From an uncultured Lachnospiraceae bacterium (GTDB lineage: Bacteria; Bacillota; Clostridia; Lachnospirales; Lachnospiraceae), in assembly GCA_945864145.1 (NCBI GenBank), contig CAMBAN010000003.1:1-61652 (forward strand): a stretch of 61,652 nt of DNA. Reading direction: 5' to 3'. This document shows positions 34,259 through 44,111 of the stretch, piece by piece; the stretch's first letter is position 1, and every line of letters starts with the position of its first letter. The notes under the pieces were generated by a model. The model was given only the letters and a program-made list of their open reading frames with translations. It had not been told where the DNA came from and searched no databases. A program made the position numbers and the translations under genes.

Positions 34259-35917
34259 TTATTCACGTAACAAATTACATTTCTTAGCAATCGTAATCAC
34301 GGTTCTTCCACCAGGCATTTTACGCAAATCTGTTTCATTCACGCCTTTTAGCAAAATAATTGCAGCAAAGTAAACAACAACACCTATAAACAGTCCGACA
34401 ATGACAATAATTGCAGAGGATAGCTTGGTACCTAAAGAAGAGAGTCCCTTTTGCAAAAGCAAATAAAGAACAAATACAACGATTCCCATTATGGCTGATG
34501 CAATGGCAGGTGTTGCAAAGGTTTTCACGGTCTCCTGCTTATATCGCATATACTTTTTCATAGCCAAACTGTTTAATACACAAACTACTACTGCAAACAG
34601 GATATTTGCATATACTACTGCTCGAATGCCAAAATCCATTTGTAATGCAGCATATAGAAAAGCTATGTGAATGACTAATGCAATCAGTGCATTTCTTACA
34701 GGAATACGCATTCTGTTAATTCCTTGTAAAACACCGTTTGTCAGCGTTGACATCGTGTAGAATACAACAGAAACAGAACCTACATGCAATAAATCGACAG
34801 CCATGTCAATTTCTCCGTTAAATAACAGTGAAATAATTGGTCTTGCAAGAACTGCAAGGCCTACTGCACTTGGAATGGCAATAAGCATGGTAAAACGCAT
34901 TGCCTGACTTGTTTTTTCGCAGGATTCCCTATACTTTTCCTGTACCATTAAGTTTGTGAGTACAGGAACGATAGAAGAACACATTGCATTAGCAAGAGCA
35001 ATCGGCACATTGACCAATACTTTATATTTGCCGGAATATACTCCCCAGTTATATGCTCTGACATCATCTAATCCTTTTGAAATCATTACACTATTATAAA
35101 TACGGATATCGATTACATTACTGATATTGTATACTGTCGTGCTCAAAAGTACTGGTAAAATAGTTAAGACAATCATACGGAAAATAGTCTTGTAGCTATC
35201 TGTATGAATTGTTTTATCCTTTTCTATCATGACTTGATTTTGTTTTCGGTACAAAGCATATACAAAAACCAAAAAGATAAGCCCGATAAGAGAACCTACT
35301 ACTGGACCTAAAGAAGCACCTGCTGCTCCATAGGCCGGTGCATAATTTTCATTATGAAGTAATGCGCCAACCTTTTCTCCCTGGCGAAAAAGGAAAAAAG
35401 CACCTGCAATACTGGCAATCAATACAAAAATTTGTTCAATTATCTGACTGATTGCAGTCGGCATCATAGTACCCAGCCCTTGAAAGTAACCACGGAATAC
35501 ACCCATAACAGACACAATGATAAGCGCCGGTCCTAATACCTTTAATGCCAATGCACTCATAGGCTCTTTCATAAAGTCTGCCGCCAATACATCTCCAAAT
35601 ATTTCAACAACTAAAAAAGTAATGCCTCCTGCACACAAGGCAAATATCATAGCACATTGAAAAACACGCTGTGCACTTTTATATTGTTTTCTACTGATTT
35701 TTGCAGATACTACTTTAGATACTGCAAGAGGTAAACTATAGCAGGAAATGATTAACATCAATGCATATACTTCATAGGCAACAGAATAGTAACCGTTTCC
35801 CACATCTCCAATGATATGCTCCATCGGAAATCGTCTTGCAATTCCAATAATACGAGAGAGAATACCTGCCATGGCAAGCACGCTGCCTTGTACAATAAAA
35901 TTTGATTTTTTCTTCAT
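34259..35917 (-). CDS. SpoVB/MurJ-like polysaccharide flippase (MOP superfamily)
   Basis: 552 aa polytopic membrane protein with about 14 helices. The start segment GSVLAMAGILSRIIGIARRFPM is characteristic of SpoVB/YabM/MurJ-like lipid-linked oligosaccharide flippases, as are GYYSVAYEVYALML and GIFRG-type repeats. In sporulating Firmicutes such proteins serve spore cortex synthesis or lipid II export. The neighbouring BofC-like gene and yqfCD favour a sporulation link, but a general MurJ role cannot be excluded. AGGAG precedes the ATG. Confidence 0.85.
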   Translation of the reverse strand: MKKKSNFIVQGSVLAMAGILSRIIGIARRFPMEHIIGDVGNGYYSVAYEVYALMLIISCYSLPLAVSKVVSAKISRKQYKSAQRVFQCAMIFALCAGGITFLVVEIFGDVLAADFMKEPMSALALKVLGPALIIVSVMGVFRGYFQGLGTMMPTAISQIIEQIFVLIASIAGAFFLFRQGEKVGALLHNENYAPAYGAAGASLGPVVGSLIGLIFLVFVYALYRKQNQVMIEKDKTIHTDSYKTIFRMIVLTILPVLLSTTVYNISNVIDIRIYNSVMISKGLDDVRAYNWGVYSGKYKVLVNVPIALANAMCSSIVPVLTNLMVQEKYRESCEKTSQAMRFTMLIAIPSAVGLAVLARPIISLLFNGEIDMAVDLLHVGSVSVVFYTMSTLTNGVLQGINRMRIPVRNALIALVIHIAFLYAALQMDFGIRAVVYANILFAVVVCVLNSLAMKKYMRYKQETVKTFATPAIASAIMGIVVFVLYLLLQKGLSSLGTKLSSAIIVIVGLFIGVVVYFAAIILLKGVNETDLRKMPGGRTVITIAKKCNLLRE

Positions 35918-35943
35918 AAAACTACTCCTAAAAATCCCAGCAA

Positions 35944-36441
35944 TTAACGAGTAATCCCAAGCTGTTTTAAAATATCTTCCTGTTTTGCTTCCATCACCTT
36001 AGCTTCTTCCGGCTCCATATGATCATAGCCCATTAAATGAAGCATGCTGTGTGCTATCAAAAAAGCATACTCACGTAAAGGTGCATGCCCATATTCCTCA
36101 GCTTGTTCAAACACCTTATCAATAGAAATAACGATATCTCCCAGGCAAAGTTCACCGCTTTCCGGGTCAAAATAGTCTTCTGCCATATCTTCAATATCAG
36201 AGAAATCAGCCGGCGATGTATAATCTACATTTGGAAAAGAAAGGACATCAGTAGGTCTGTCAATTTGTCTGAATTCCCTGTTCATTTGGTGAATACCTGC
36301 ATTATCTGTTAAAAGCAGGGAAATGGTTGCTTCATATGGACATCCTTCATAATCAAGAGCAGCCTCCATAACTTCCTTTGCAACCTTTTCATAATCAAAA
36401 GGAAGCTCCTTATCTGTTTCATTCTCTACGCAAAAAGTCAT
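35944..36441 (-). CDS. ybeY: Endoribonuclease YbeY (rRNA maturation factor)
   Basis: Zinc-dependent RNase acting in 16S rRNA 3'-end maturation and ribosome quality control. 165 aa. The metal motif HSMLHLMGYDH is intact (three histidines), preceded by the family's RPTDVLSFP and GDIVIS strands. It overlaps the preceding PgpH-like gene by 23 bases, giving the classic phoH-pgpH-ybeY order. Confidence 0.95.
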   Translation of the reverse strand: MTFCVENETDKELPFDYEKVAKEVMEAALDYEGCPYEATISLLLTDNAGIHQMNREFRQIDRPTDVLSFPNVDYTSPADFSDIEDMAEDYFDPESGELCLGDIVISIDKVFEQAEEYGHAPLREYAFLIAHSMLHLMGYDHMEPEEAKVMEAKQEDILKQLGITR

Positions 36442-37618
36442 AATACAATTTTTCTCCTAAAAATATTTTTTCCATTTCCTGAATATCGGCAAGACTGATA
36501 TCACTGTCCTTTAATACCCCTGTATCAATTCTTCTTTTCATAACTGCTGCAGCAACTTTTCCATAATCAACATTCTGTTCCCCTTTTTTGATAACATATA
36601 AAAGAGAAGAAATGACTGCCTCAGAAAGGTACACGACTGCCGTTTCCTTCGTATGGATGCTTTTGGATTTATAATTTATTTCCTGTAATAAAGTAACAGC
36701 CTTGGCCGGAAATTTGTATTGTGCACAAATCTCTTCTAATGTTTTATTCTGTTGTTTACATTCATTGACAATAATACGATGATAATAACCACCATTTTTA
36801 GCCAGATTAATGTCTAAATGCCTTGCTCTTGCAATTTTTTCTGCAAAATATGCAGTATGTATGGCATCGTAGTATAAATCCGGATTTTCGTCTTTATATT
36901 TGGCAAGGAGATAAAATTCCTGATCATTGATATCTATATACTCATCCTTTTCCTTATCAATGATGCGCGTACAGACTAATCGAAGAACTGCGAGAACTAA
37001 AATCAAAGTCACAAAAATATTGATAACAGGAATCAGCATTTCCTCATAATTCCAAACAGTCTGCACTTCAAAACAGGTATATGCCATAATACATGCTCCA
37101 TATAGGCTAATGGAAATGAAAAGAGAAGGTCCGAGCTTAAACTCACCATCCAGTTTATCAAACACGATGATAAATATCATACCTGTCAGCAAATAAATGA
37201 CTACAAGTGCCACGTCTGCCCCAACAATCATGGCACTGATAGATAGCATCAATGAAAATGCCAATATCCCTGTAATCACATTAGAGAGCAGGGAAAATGC
37301 CAAAGCAATCACGGGAAACATCCAACTGTTTTCCGGCAGCAAAGGAAAAAGTACGCTGGCAAGAAGGCTAAGCAAATAGGCTACTGCAAATCGTTCTAAA
37401 TGTGCTTCATTATCATACTTTAACTGTTTATATAGCAAAGACTGAATAAGTGCAAATACATCTATCAAGTACCCTGCAACGGTAAGTACTTCTATCAGAA
37501 AAATACGGTGAAAGGAACAGCCGTACTGATAAGCTGCAAAGCCAACAACGCAAACCGTAAGTAAAAGTAAAACAATCAGGGATAATATACGCTGCCATGG
37601 TTTTCTTTTTGTGTTCAT
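36419..37618 (-). CDS. PgpH-like membrane protein with a degenerate HD domain
   Basis: 399 aa. About seven hydrophobic segments (about 10-215) precede a cytoplasmic helical domain (about 225-399). It sits where pgpH/yqfF, the 7TM-HD cyclic-di-AMP phosphodiesterase, lies between phoH and ybeY. The first His is kept (AIHTAYFAEKIA, about 254), but the HD signature normally reading YYHDIGK here reads YYHRIIV (280-281), replacing the metal-binding Asp by Arg. The extracellular domain of full-length PgpH (over 700 aa) is missing. Probably a non-catalytic sensor or remnant. Position-based homology; activity unlikely. Confidence 0.7.
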   Translation of the reverse strand: MNTKRKPWQRILSLIVLLLLTVCVVGFAAYQYGCSFHRIFLIEVLTVAGYLIDVFALIQSLLYKQLKYDNEAHLERFAVAYLLSLLASVLFPLLPENSWMFPVIALAFSLLSNVITGILAFSLMLSISAMIVGADVALVVIYLLTGMIFIIVFDKLDGEFKLGPSLFISISLYGACIMAYTCFEVQTVWNYEEMLIPVINIFVTLILVLAVLRLVCTRIIDKEKDEYIDINDQEFYLLAKYKDENPDLYYDAIHTAYFAEKIARARHLDINLAKNGGYYHRIIVNECKQQNKTLEEICAQYKFPAKAVTLLQEINYKSKSIHTKETAVVYLSEAVISSLLYVIKKGEQNVDYGKVAAAVMKRRIDTGVLKDSDISLADIQEMEKIFLGEKLYYDFLRRE

Positions 37619-37636
37619 GCTGTTTTATCCTTTCGT

Positions 37637-38674
37637 TTATTTAGGTTTATAGGCATTTGTAGTTGACTTATATTTCTGGCTGAGACGGTTTTGCTTTTTC
37701 TGTTCATTTGCCTCATAAGTTTCATATGCTTTTACAATTTTCTGTACCAGCGGATGACGTACAACATCCTTACTGGTCATGGTAATAAAAGAGATGCCTT
37801 CTACTTTACCAAGTACCTTTTGTGCAACATCAAGTCCTGACTGTATACCTACTGCCAAGTCCTTTTGAGAGGAATCTCCGGTAATAACAACCTTAGAACC
37901 AAAACCGATTCTGGTTAAGAACATCTTCATCTGAGCGGGGGTAGTATTTTGTGCTTCATCTAAAATAATATAAGCATTATCTAAAGTACGACCTCTCATA
38001 TATGCTAAAGGAGCTACTTCAATCAGCCCCTTTTCCATATTTTTCTGAAAGCTGTCAGCTCCCATAATCTGATAAAGAGCATCATAGAGAGGACGCAGAT
38101 AAGGATCTACCTTACTCTGCAAATCACCTGGTAAAAAGCCCAGCTTCTCACCTGCTTCAATCGCAGGTCTTGTTAAAATGATACGTTCTACTTCATGATT
38201 TTTAAAAGCAGTTATCGCCATTGCCATAGCAAGATAAGTTTTACCTGTTCCCGCAGGTCCAAGACCAAAAACAATCATACTTTTTCTAATGGCATCAATA
38301 TATTTTTTCTGTCCGATTGTCTTTGGTTTAATAGGCTTCCCACTAATTGTATGACAAATACATTCACTGTCAATTTCCAATAAGGACTCATCATCACCTT
38401 CTTGTGACAATTCAATTGCGTAGGAAACATTCTGTTCCTGTATTAAATTTCCCCTTTTGGACAGCTCCACCAAATCATTGACAAGCTTCAATGCCTGATT
38501 TACTCTTTCCTGTTCGCCTGTAATTCTTACTTCTCCATTACGGTCTGTGATGATGACCTGCAAATCTTTTTCAATCTTTTTTATATTGCAATCATTTTCA
38601 CCAAACACATTTTTCATGTGCTCGGCTTCTATTTGTAATCCAACTTGAAATTCTCCCAAAACTGACTCCTTCAT
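37637..38674 (-). CDS. PhoH-family ATPase (PhoH-like protein)
   Basis: Cytoplasmic P-loop ATPase of the PhoH family, thought to act in RNA metabolism. 345 aa. An N-terminal KH-like RNA-binding segment (about 20-90) is followed by the ATPase with Walker A GPAGTGKTYLA, RPAIEAGEKLGFLPGD and Walker B IILDEAQNTTPAQMKMFLTR. The order yqfC-yqfD-phoH-pgpH-ybeY is conserved in spore formers. It is 13 bases from yqfD and 19 from the PgpH-like gene. Confidence 0.93.
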   Translation of the reverse strand: MKESVLGEFQVGLQIEAEHMKNVFGENDCNIKKIEKDLQVIITDRNGEVRITGEQERVNQALKLVNDLVELSKRGNLIQEQNVSYAIELSQEGDDESLLEIDSECICHTISGKPIKPKTIGQKKYIDAIRKSMIVFGLGPAGTGKTYLAMAMAITAFKNHEVERIILTRPAIEAGEKLGFLPGDLQSKVDPYLRPLYDALYQIMGADSFQKNMEKGLIEVAPLAYMRGRTLDNAYIILDEAQNTTPAQMKMFLTRIGFGSKVVITGDSSQKDLAVGIQSGLDVAQKVLGKVEGISFITMTSKDVVRHPLVQKIVKAYETYEANEQKKQNRLSQKYKSTTNAYKPK

Positions 38675-38686
38675 CTTCTTTATTTA

Positions 38687-39853
38687 CTACTCTACATCCT
38701 CAATGACTTCCAGTTCACCGGACATATACATAGTACTCCCATTTTTACTTATTTTAACATTTTTTTTCATAATTTGAACCCCTTTTTCTTGTAAACATAA
38801 AATATATTTTTGTAATCTGTCTGATAATACCTTTTCCATTTCTTTATCTGTATATGCAAAATACTGAAAATCCACTTTTCTAGTGGTTTCACAGCCATAG
38901 AACACAGGTAAATACAAGTGTTCTAAAACAAATAGCTGCCTTGTGCAGCATAACGTTTCACATTTTTCTTCCGTTTGCCACAGCTTATTCAGATAATAAC
39001 GTTTTTTCCCAAGCTCGATATAATAATAATTATGTTTGTTGGTAGAAAACTGAGTCATTAAATAGACCCTTTGCAAACTATCTTCGTAGTTCTCTATTGT
39101 CTGTAGGCGGATTGTTGCTTCCGGTACAGTTTCCTGATAGGAAATAGCCGTGCCATTTTCATCATATACCGGAATTTTGCTGGAAACTAAAATATCTCCC
39201 GGATTTACTCCATCGCCAGCCTTTACCAGGGGATTTCCCTGTTCCACTAAAATAGAAGTAATTGTTCCTGTTTTTTTTGAAAGAATATCTGTCGGTGTTT
39301 CCTCTGTTTTTTCGACACCTAATGCATTTTCTTTCAAATCAATATGAAGCTTAGTACCATTCATATAGACAGATACCCAAGTAATCAGAGGGAATGTTTC
39401 TCTCATTTTCATTTCTATATTTTCACAGTTTATTTCCTTCTTATACATGCCATACTGGATTTTTTCTTCTGTCATGAAATCCATAATTTCATCTTCCGTC
39501 AGCATTTCATTTCCTTGAATTTCAATCGCCCATATATGAAGTTGTGTTACCTTTAGCAGACTTAGCATAAGCAATAGTAAAATCATAAAATAAAGCTTAC
39601 GATATATTTTCTGTAAAAGAAAAGGGACTCCTCTCTTTTTTAGGACGTGTAAGCGCAGGCATACTTTTCTACATAGTCCGGCAAAGCAAAGAAAATCTCT
39701 TTTATAAAGGCAAACTCGGAAGCCTTTTTCTGTTTGACCTATTTTCCACAAGAACACATGATGTGCCCGGCATATTCTTAATAAACTTTCAAAATTCGCA
39801 CCTTCAATTTGTACAATGATGTAGCCTTGCAGCCATCTGATTAATTCTTCCAT
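38687..39853 (-). CDS. yqfD: Sporulation protein YqfD
   Basis: Membrane-anchored protein expressed in the mother cell during sporulation in Bacillus relatives. 388 aa: an N-terminal cytoplasmic region (about 1-85), one transmembrane helix (FMILLLLMLSLLKVTQLHIWA, about 90-110) and a large extracytoplasmic part beginning IEIQGNEMLTEDEI, with VVEQGNPLVKAGD-like repeats of the family. It overlaps yqfC by 13 bases, indicating coupling. The molecular function is not known. Confidence 0.9.
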   Translation of the reverse strand: MEELIRWLQGYIIVQIEGANFESLLRICRAHHVFLWKIGQTEKGFRVCLYKRDFLCFAGLCRKVCLRLHVLKKRGVPFLLQKIYRKLYFMILLLLMLSLLKVTQLHIWAIEIQGNEMLTEDEIMDFMTEEKIQYGMYKKEINCENIEMKMRETFPLITWVSVYMNGTKLHIDLKENALGVEKTEETPTDILSKKTGTITSILVEQGNPLVKAGDGVNPGDILVSSKIPVYDENGTAISYQETVPEATIRLQTIENYEDSLQRVYLMTQFSTNKHNYYYIELGKKRYYLNKLWQTEEKCETLCCTRQLFVLEHLYLPVFYGCETTRKVDFQYFAYTDKEMEKVLSDRLQKYILCLQEKGVQIMKKNVKISKNGSTMYMSGELEVIEDVE

Positions 39854-40098
39854 GTAACATCACTTATATTCCCTGTCAATTCAATTTCATTTTCTCCAAA
39901 AGAACAAATGCGCAAATTTGTTCCTCTGATTCCAATTTTTTGTTTCTTTCCCTTGATGATGATACAGTCACAGGAAAATCTTTGAATACATTTATAGTTT
40001 TCTACAATGACATGATGATTTCCTAATATATGCAATACAAAATCATCCAACACAAGCTCTTGTGGTAAATGAAAAAATTCTGAAACAGAAAAACGCAT
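39841..40098 (-). CDS. yqfC: Sporulation protein YqfC
   Basis: 85 aa YabP/YqfC-family protein. It shows the family core of short beta strands: VLHILGNHHVIVENYKCI followed by the IIIKGKKQKIGIRG turn and a final IELTGNI. Relatives are under SigE control in the mother cell. AGGTGATTT precedes the ATG. The gap upstream is occupied by the pdp terminator, so a dedicated sporulation promoter probably overlaps or lies beyond it; I could not identify one confidently. Confidence 0.9.
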   Translation of the reverse strand: MRFSVSEFFHLPQELVLDDFVLHILGNHHVIVENYKCIQRFSCDCIIIKGKKQKIGIRGTNLRICSFGENEIELTGNISDVTWKN

Positions 40099-40105
40099 AA
40101 ATCAC

Positions 40106-40142
40106 CTAAAATAAAATGAAGTATAGTCACCTATACTTCATT
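40106..40142 (-). terminator. Rho-independent terminator after pdp
   Basis: A perfect 12-bp stem AATGAAGTATAG/CTATACTTCATT with loop TCAC (40115-40142), followed on the minus strand by TTTATTTT. It starts 9 bases past the pdp stop codon. Confidence 0.85.
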
Positions 40143-40151
40143 CTATGCATG

Positions 40152-41459
40152 CTAATTCGTTACAATACCCTTTATTAATTTTTCTTTTGTGACAGGCACG
40201 TCAGAAAACTGATATGCCATTAAAAATCTCTCTTTCGCTGTTTGTAATTTCTCTTTATCATTTGCATGAATTGTTGCTAAGGACTCACCCTGTCTTACCT
40301 GGTCACCAACTTTTTTGTGAAGTACCAGACCAACTGATAAATCTATTTCACTTTCTTTTGTTTCACGTCCTCCGCCTAAAATCAAAGAACAAATTCCTAT
40401 TTCATCACATGCAATATGGGAAACATAGCCATTCTGAGGAGCTTCGATTTCCTCTACAATGGATGCCTTAGGAAGATGTTCAGGATGGAATACCAGTTCT
40501 TTGTCTCCACCTTGGGCTTCAATAAAATCTGCAAGCTTGTGCAATGCACTTTTATTGTCAATCACCTCTTGTAACTTTTCTCTTGCCTCTTCAGGAGAGG
40601 ATGCCTTCCCGGCAAGATATACCATCTGTGAGCCAAGTGTCAGACAAAGCTCAACAAAATCCTCCGGACCATTACCGTTTAATGTATCAATAGCTTCCTT
40701 TACTTCCAAAGCGTTTCCTACTGCAAAACCGAGTGGCTGATCCATATCAGAAATGACAGCAGTTGTTTTTCTTCCTGCGCCATTTCCTATTTTTACCATT
40801 TCCTTTGCAAGTCCAAAAGAATCCTCTTCTTTTTTCATAAAAGCACCACTGCCAGTTTTCACGTCAAGCACAATAGCATCTGCACCTGCAGCCAGTTTTT
40901 TACTCATAATGGAAGAAGCAATTAAAGACATGTTGTCGACTGTTGCAGTCACATCTCTTAAAGCATAAAGCTTTTTATCGGCCGGCGCCAGGTCAGCAGT
41001 CTGCCCCATAATGGCAATACCTATTTCATTTACATTCCTTTTAAAGGTCTCCTCACTGATTTCAGTAGAAAAGCCGGTAAAGCTTTCCAGTTTATCAATC
41101 GTACCTCCTGTATGACCAAGACCTCTCCCACTCATTTTAGCAACAGGTACGCCAAGCGCAGCAACCATCGGAGTCAATGCTAAAGAGGTCTTATCTCCTA
41201 CACCACCGGTAGAATGCTTATCTACCTTAATACCGTGGATTTCAGAAAGATCAAGCATATCACCACTATGCGCCATTGCCATAGTCAATGCTAACGTTTC
41301 TTCCTCATTCATGCCCTGAAAATAAATTGCCATCATCATAGCTGACATTTGATAATCGGGTATTTCACCTTTTGTATAATGGGTAATCATAAATCTGATT
41401 TCTTCTTCTGATAAGGACTGCCCATTTCTTTTTTTCATGATTAAATCATACATTCTCAT
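40152..41459 (-). CDS. pdp: Pyrimidine-nucleoside phosphorylase
   Basis: Phosphorolysis of uridine and thymidine to base plus (deoxy)ribose 1-phosphate in nucleoside salvage. 435 aa, full length. The family signatures [16 protein letters not shown] (phosphate site) and [17 protein letters not shown] are present, and the C-terminal domain shows [10 protein letters not shown]. It could equally be called thymidine phosphorylase (deoA); the length and Firmicutes setting favour Pdp. GGAGG precedes the ATG. A terminator follows directly. Confidence 0.94.
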   Translation of the reverse strand: MRMYDLIMKKRNGQSLSEEEIRFMITHYTKGEIPDYQMSAMMMAIYFQGMNEEETLALTMAMAHSGDMLDLSEIHGIKVDKHSTGGVGDKTSLALTPMVAALGVPVAKMSGRGLGHTGGTIDKLESFTGFSTEISEETFKRNVNEIGIAIMGQTADLAPADKKLYALRDVTATVDNMSLIASSIMSKKLAAGADAIVLDVKTGSGAFMKKEEDSFGLAKEMVKIGNGAGRKTTAVISDMDQPLGFAVGNALEVKEAIDTLNGNGPEDFVELCLTLGSQMVYLAGKASSPEEAREKLQEVIDNKSALHKLADFIEAQGGDKELVFHPEHLPKASIVEEIEAPQNGYVSHIACDEIGICSLILGGGRETKESEIDLSVGLVLHKKVGDQVRQGESLATIHANDKEKLQTAKERFLMAYQFSDVPVTKEKLIKGIVTN

Positions 41460-41483
41460 AGGAATTTCAAACCTCCTTTGAAT

Positions 41484-41963
41484 TTATTTATGGTATGGTT
41501 CCCCATTTATAATGCGATAACAACGATATATTTGTTCTAATAAAATAACACGCATCAGTTGATGTGGAAAAGTCATATCTGAAAAGCTAAGCTTCTCGTC
41601 TGCTCTGTTTAAAACCTTTTTATGCAGTCCAAGGGAGCCACCAATAACAAATACAAGGTTACTTCTTCCGGAAACTGCAAGCTCATTGATATGATTTGCA
41701 AGCTTTACAGAATCTGTTTTCTTCCCTTCGATTGCCAGTGCGATGCAATAGGCATCTTCCTTGATATATTTCAAAATGCGTTCTGCTTCTTTCTCCTTAA
41801 TCTGCTCCTCAACTATCTCGGAAGCTTTATCAGGTGTTTTTTCGTCTGCTACCTCCATGATATCCAATTTGCAGTATCTGGAAAGCCTTTTTTCAAATTC
41901 TAAAATCGCATCACGGTAAAACTTTTCTTTCACCTTTCCCACAGTAACTAATGTAATATTCAT
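41484..41963 (-). CDS. rlmH: 23S rRNA (pseudouridine-1915-N3)-methyltransferase RlmH
   Basis: SPOUT-class methyltransferase modifying helix 69 of 23S rRNA. 159 aa, standard. The knotted C-terminal segment is evident: FVIGGSLGLHKKVL (SAM-binding loop) and FPHQLMRVILLEQIYRCYRI, ending GEPYHK. AGGAG lies before the ATG, and the previous gene ends 2 bases upstream. Confidence 0.96.
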   Translation of the reverse strand: MNITLVTVGKVKEKFYRDAILEFEKRLSRYCKLDIMEVADEKTPDKASEIVEEQIKEKEAERILKYIKEDAYCIALAIEGKKTDSVKLANHINELAVSGRSNLVFVIGGSLGLHKKVLNRADEKLSFSDMTFPHQLMRVILLEQIYRCYRIINGEPYHK

Positions 41964-41965
41964 TT

Positions 41966-42652
41966 TTATATCTCCTCGTCGAAGAGTCTGGTGTAAACTT
42001 CTTCTGCAAGTGCTTCTAAATAGGATGCGTCTAATGCACCAAATTGCTCAGCAATCATTTTCTTAAGTGTATCAAAATATTTGAAATATTTCATTTCTTC
42101 AGGAAGTTCTGTCTGAATAGCAGCTTTATCTATAATCATCTGTTTTGTCAGATTATCCTTACACCACCGGTTAATCTGATTGGTCAAATCATCCTCTTCT
42201 ATTGCCTCTTCCGCATATTTTTTTGCAGAAGCAAAAGAACGAATACCTACCACAATAAAAATCAAAAATAATGCACCCATCACACCGTAAGTAATATATT
42301 TTCCGGGTGCTACTAAATAAATCGGAATAATATGTAATTCTATTAATACCAAAGCTGCAATTCCAAGAATACCGACAATCAATAAAGTATATGCAGAGCT
42401 TTTAAAATCCTCTGCCTTTGATTTTTTATCCTGATATGTATGAATTGGTTCTGCTTGTACTTGTACTTCATCGTCTTCTTCATGAAATGTTTCTTCTTCA
42501 TAAAGAGTCACCTGTTCTTCTGAATAATAAGGTGTATCTGTTTCTTCCTTGTAATCTTCCTCCGGATAGTAATCTACCAAAGGAATTTTGCAATCAGAGC
42601 ATTCCTTTATTCCTTCTCTATATTCATATTTGCATTTTGGACACCAAGGCAT
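41966..42652 (-). CDS. Zinc-ribbon membrane protein, function unknown
   Basis: 228 aa from ATG 42652, which has GGGAGGG 6 bases before it (the in-frame ATG at 42667 overlaps that site). The N-terminus is a zinc ribbon with CxxC at 4/7 and 18/21. An acidic linker follows, then two transmembrane helices (about 90-118 and 122-145) and a cytoplasmic helical tail. The motif CSDCKIPLVD resembles the zinc ribbons found in many uncharacterised Firmicutes membrane proteins. Its close neighbour is rlmH (2-base gap). No function is assigned. Confidence 0.78.
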   Translation of the reverse strand: MPWCPKCKYEYREGIKECSDCKIPLVDYYPEEDYKEETDTPYYSEEQVTLYEEETFHEEDDEVQVQAEPIHTYQDKKSKAEDFKSSAYTLLIVGILGIAALVLIELHIIPIYLVAPGKYITYGVMGALFLIFIVVGIRSFASAKKYAEEAIEEDDLTNQINRWCKDNLTKQMIIDKAAIQTELPEEMKYFKYFDTLKKMIAEQFGALDASYLEALAEEVYTRLFDEEI

Positions 42653-42679
42653 CTTTTTCCCTCCCATATGGAAACAAGA

Positions 42680-42709
42680 ACTGCAAAGCCACTGAATGGA
42701 CTTTGCAGT
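42680..42709 (-). terminator. Hairpin after the NfnL gene
   Basis: Stem ACTGCAAAG/CTTTGCAGT (42680-42688 with 42701-42709) with a partly paired loop, followed on the minus strand by TTCTTGTTT. The T-tract is poor, so termination may be partial and allow readthrough to rlmH. Confidence 0.55.
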
Positions 42710-42725
42710 CTGTTTATACTCATTC

Positions 42726-44111
42726 TTATTTATTTGATAAATAGTTGTGAATTCCCTTTGCGGCAGCTTTACCTGCTCCCATTGCTAAAATAACTGTAGC
42801 AGCACCTGTTACTGCATCGCCACCTGCGTAAACACCATCTTTTGTGGTCTTACCAAACTCTTCATCAGCAACAATACATTTCCATTTATTTGTTTCCAAG
42901 CCTTCTGTTGTAGAAGAAATCAATGGATTCGGTGAAGTTCCCAGTGACATGATAACAGTATCTACTTCCATTTCGAATTCGCTGCCTTCAACCTCAACCG
43001 GGCGACGTCTTCCGGAAGCATCCGGCTCGCCAAGTTCCATCTTCACACATTTGATTCCTCTTACCCAATTATTCTCATCTTCAAGAATTTCTGTTGGATT
43101 TGTCAAAAGGTCAAAGATAACACCTTCTTCTTTTGCATGATGTACTTCTTCTACTCTGGCTGGTAACTCTTCTTCACTTCTTCTGTACACAATGTGTACT
43201 TCTGCGCCAAGTCTTAAAGCAGTTCTTGCTGCATCCATTGCTACGTTTCCACCACCAACAACAGCGACCTTTTTGCCTCTCATAATCGGTGTATTGGAGT
43301 CTTCGCGGAATGCTTTCATCAGATTGCTTCTTGTCAAATATTCGTTTGCTGAAAATACACCATTTGCATTTTCACCAGGAATACCCATGAACTTTGGAAG
43401 TCCTGCACCGGAACCGATAAATACTGCGTCAAAGCCTTCTTCGGAAATCAGTTCGTCAATTGGAATTGATTTTCCAATGATAACATTGGTCTCAATTTTA
43501 ACGCCAAGAGAAAGAACGTTTTCAATTTCCTTCTTAACAACTTTATCCTTTGGTAATCTGAATTCAGGAATACCATATACCAAAACACCGCCGGCTTCGT
43601 GTAACGCTTCAAAAATTGTTACATCATAGCCAAGCTTTGCAAGGTCTCCTGCACAAGTAAGACCTGCAGGACCGGAACCGATAACAGCTACCTTTTTACC
43701 AAGCTTTTCCTTTGCCGGTTCTGGCTTAATACCATTTTCTCTTGCCCAGTCAGCTACAAAACGCTCTAACTTACCAATAGAGATTGCCTCTCCTTTGATA
43801 CCTCTGATACATTTTCCTTCACACTGACTTTCCTGTGGACAAACACGTCCGCAAACAGCAGGTAATGCAGAAGATTCACTGATAATCTTATATGCTTCCT
43901 CGTTATTTCCTAATTTTACCTGTTCAATAAATGCCGGAATGTTAATAGAAACCGGACATCCCTTAATGCACTGTGCATTTTTACAATTGATACAACGTTG
44001 TGCTTCGCACTGTGCCTCTTCTTCATTATATCCTAAACAAACTTCTTCAAAGTTCTTTGCTCTAACTTGTGCTTCCTGCTCACGAACAGGAACTTTCTTT
44101 AATACGTCCAT
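42726..44111 (-). CDS. gltA: NfnL/GltA: large subunit of NADH-dependent ferredoxin:NADP+ oxidoreductase (glutamate synthase small-subunit family)
   Basis: 461 aa. Two N-terminal [4Fe-4S]-type cysteine sets (CINCKNAQCIKGCP and CGRVCPQESQCEGKC, about 41-108) precede an FAD site (GSGPAGLTCAG) and an NADP site (GGGNVAMDAAR). Such proteins are usually auto-named NADPH-dependent glutamate synthase. Pairing with the adjacent flavoprotein subunit and the absence of a glutamate synthase large subunit point to NfnSL. That complex bifurcates electrons between NADPH, NADH and ferredoxin. The ATG overlaps the NfnS stop (TAATG). Confidence 0.9.
   Translation of the reverse strand: MDVLKKVPVREQEAQVRAKNFEEVCLGYNEEEAQCEAQRCINCKNAQCIKGCPVSINIPAFIEQVKLGNNEEAYKIISESSALPAVCGRVCPQESQCEGKCIRGIKGEAISIGKLERFVADWARENGIKPEPAKEKLGKKVAVIGSGPAGLTCAGDLAKLGYDVTIFEALHEAGGVLVYGIPEFRLPKDKVVKKEIENVLSLGVKIETNVIIGKSIPIDELISEEGFDAVFIGSGAGLPKFMGIPGENANGVFSANEYLTRSNLMKAFREDSNTPIMRGKKVAVVGGGNVAMDAARTALRLGAEVHIVYRRSEEELPARVEEVHHAKEEGVIFDLLTNPTEILEDENNWVRGIKCVKMELGEPDASGRRRPVEVEGSEFEMEVDTVIMSLGTSPNPLISSTTEGLETNKWKCIVADEEFGKTTKDGVYAGGDAVTGAATVILAMGAGKAAAKGIHNYLSNK

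Noticed and set aside
42726-44111. Annotation as a true glutamate synthase small subunit
   Set aside because: No large subunit gene is present, and the immediately adjacent overlapping partner is an NfnS-type flavoprotein.
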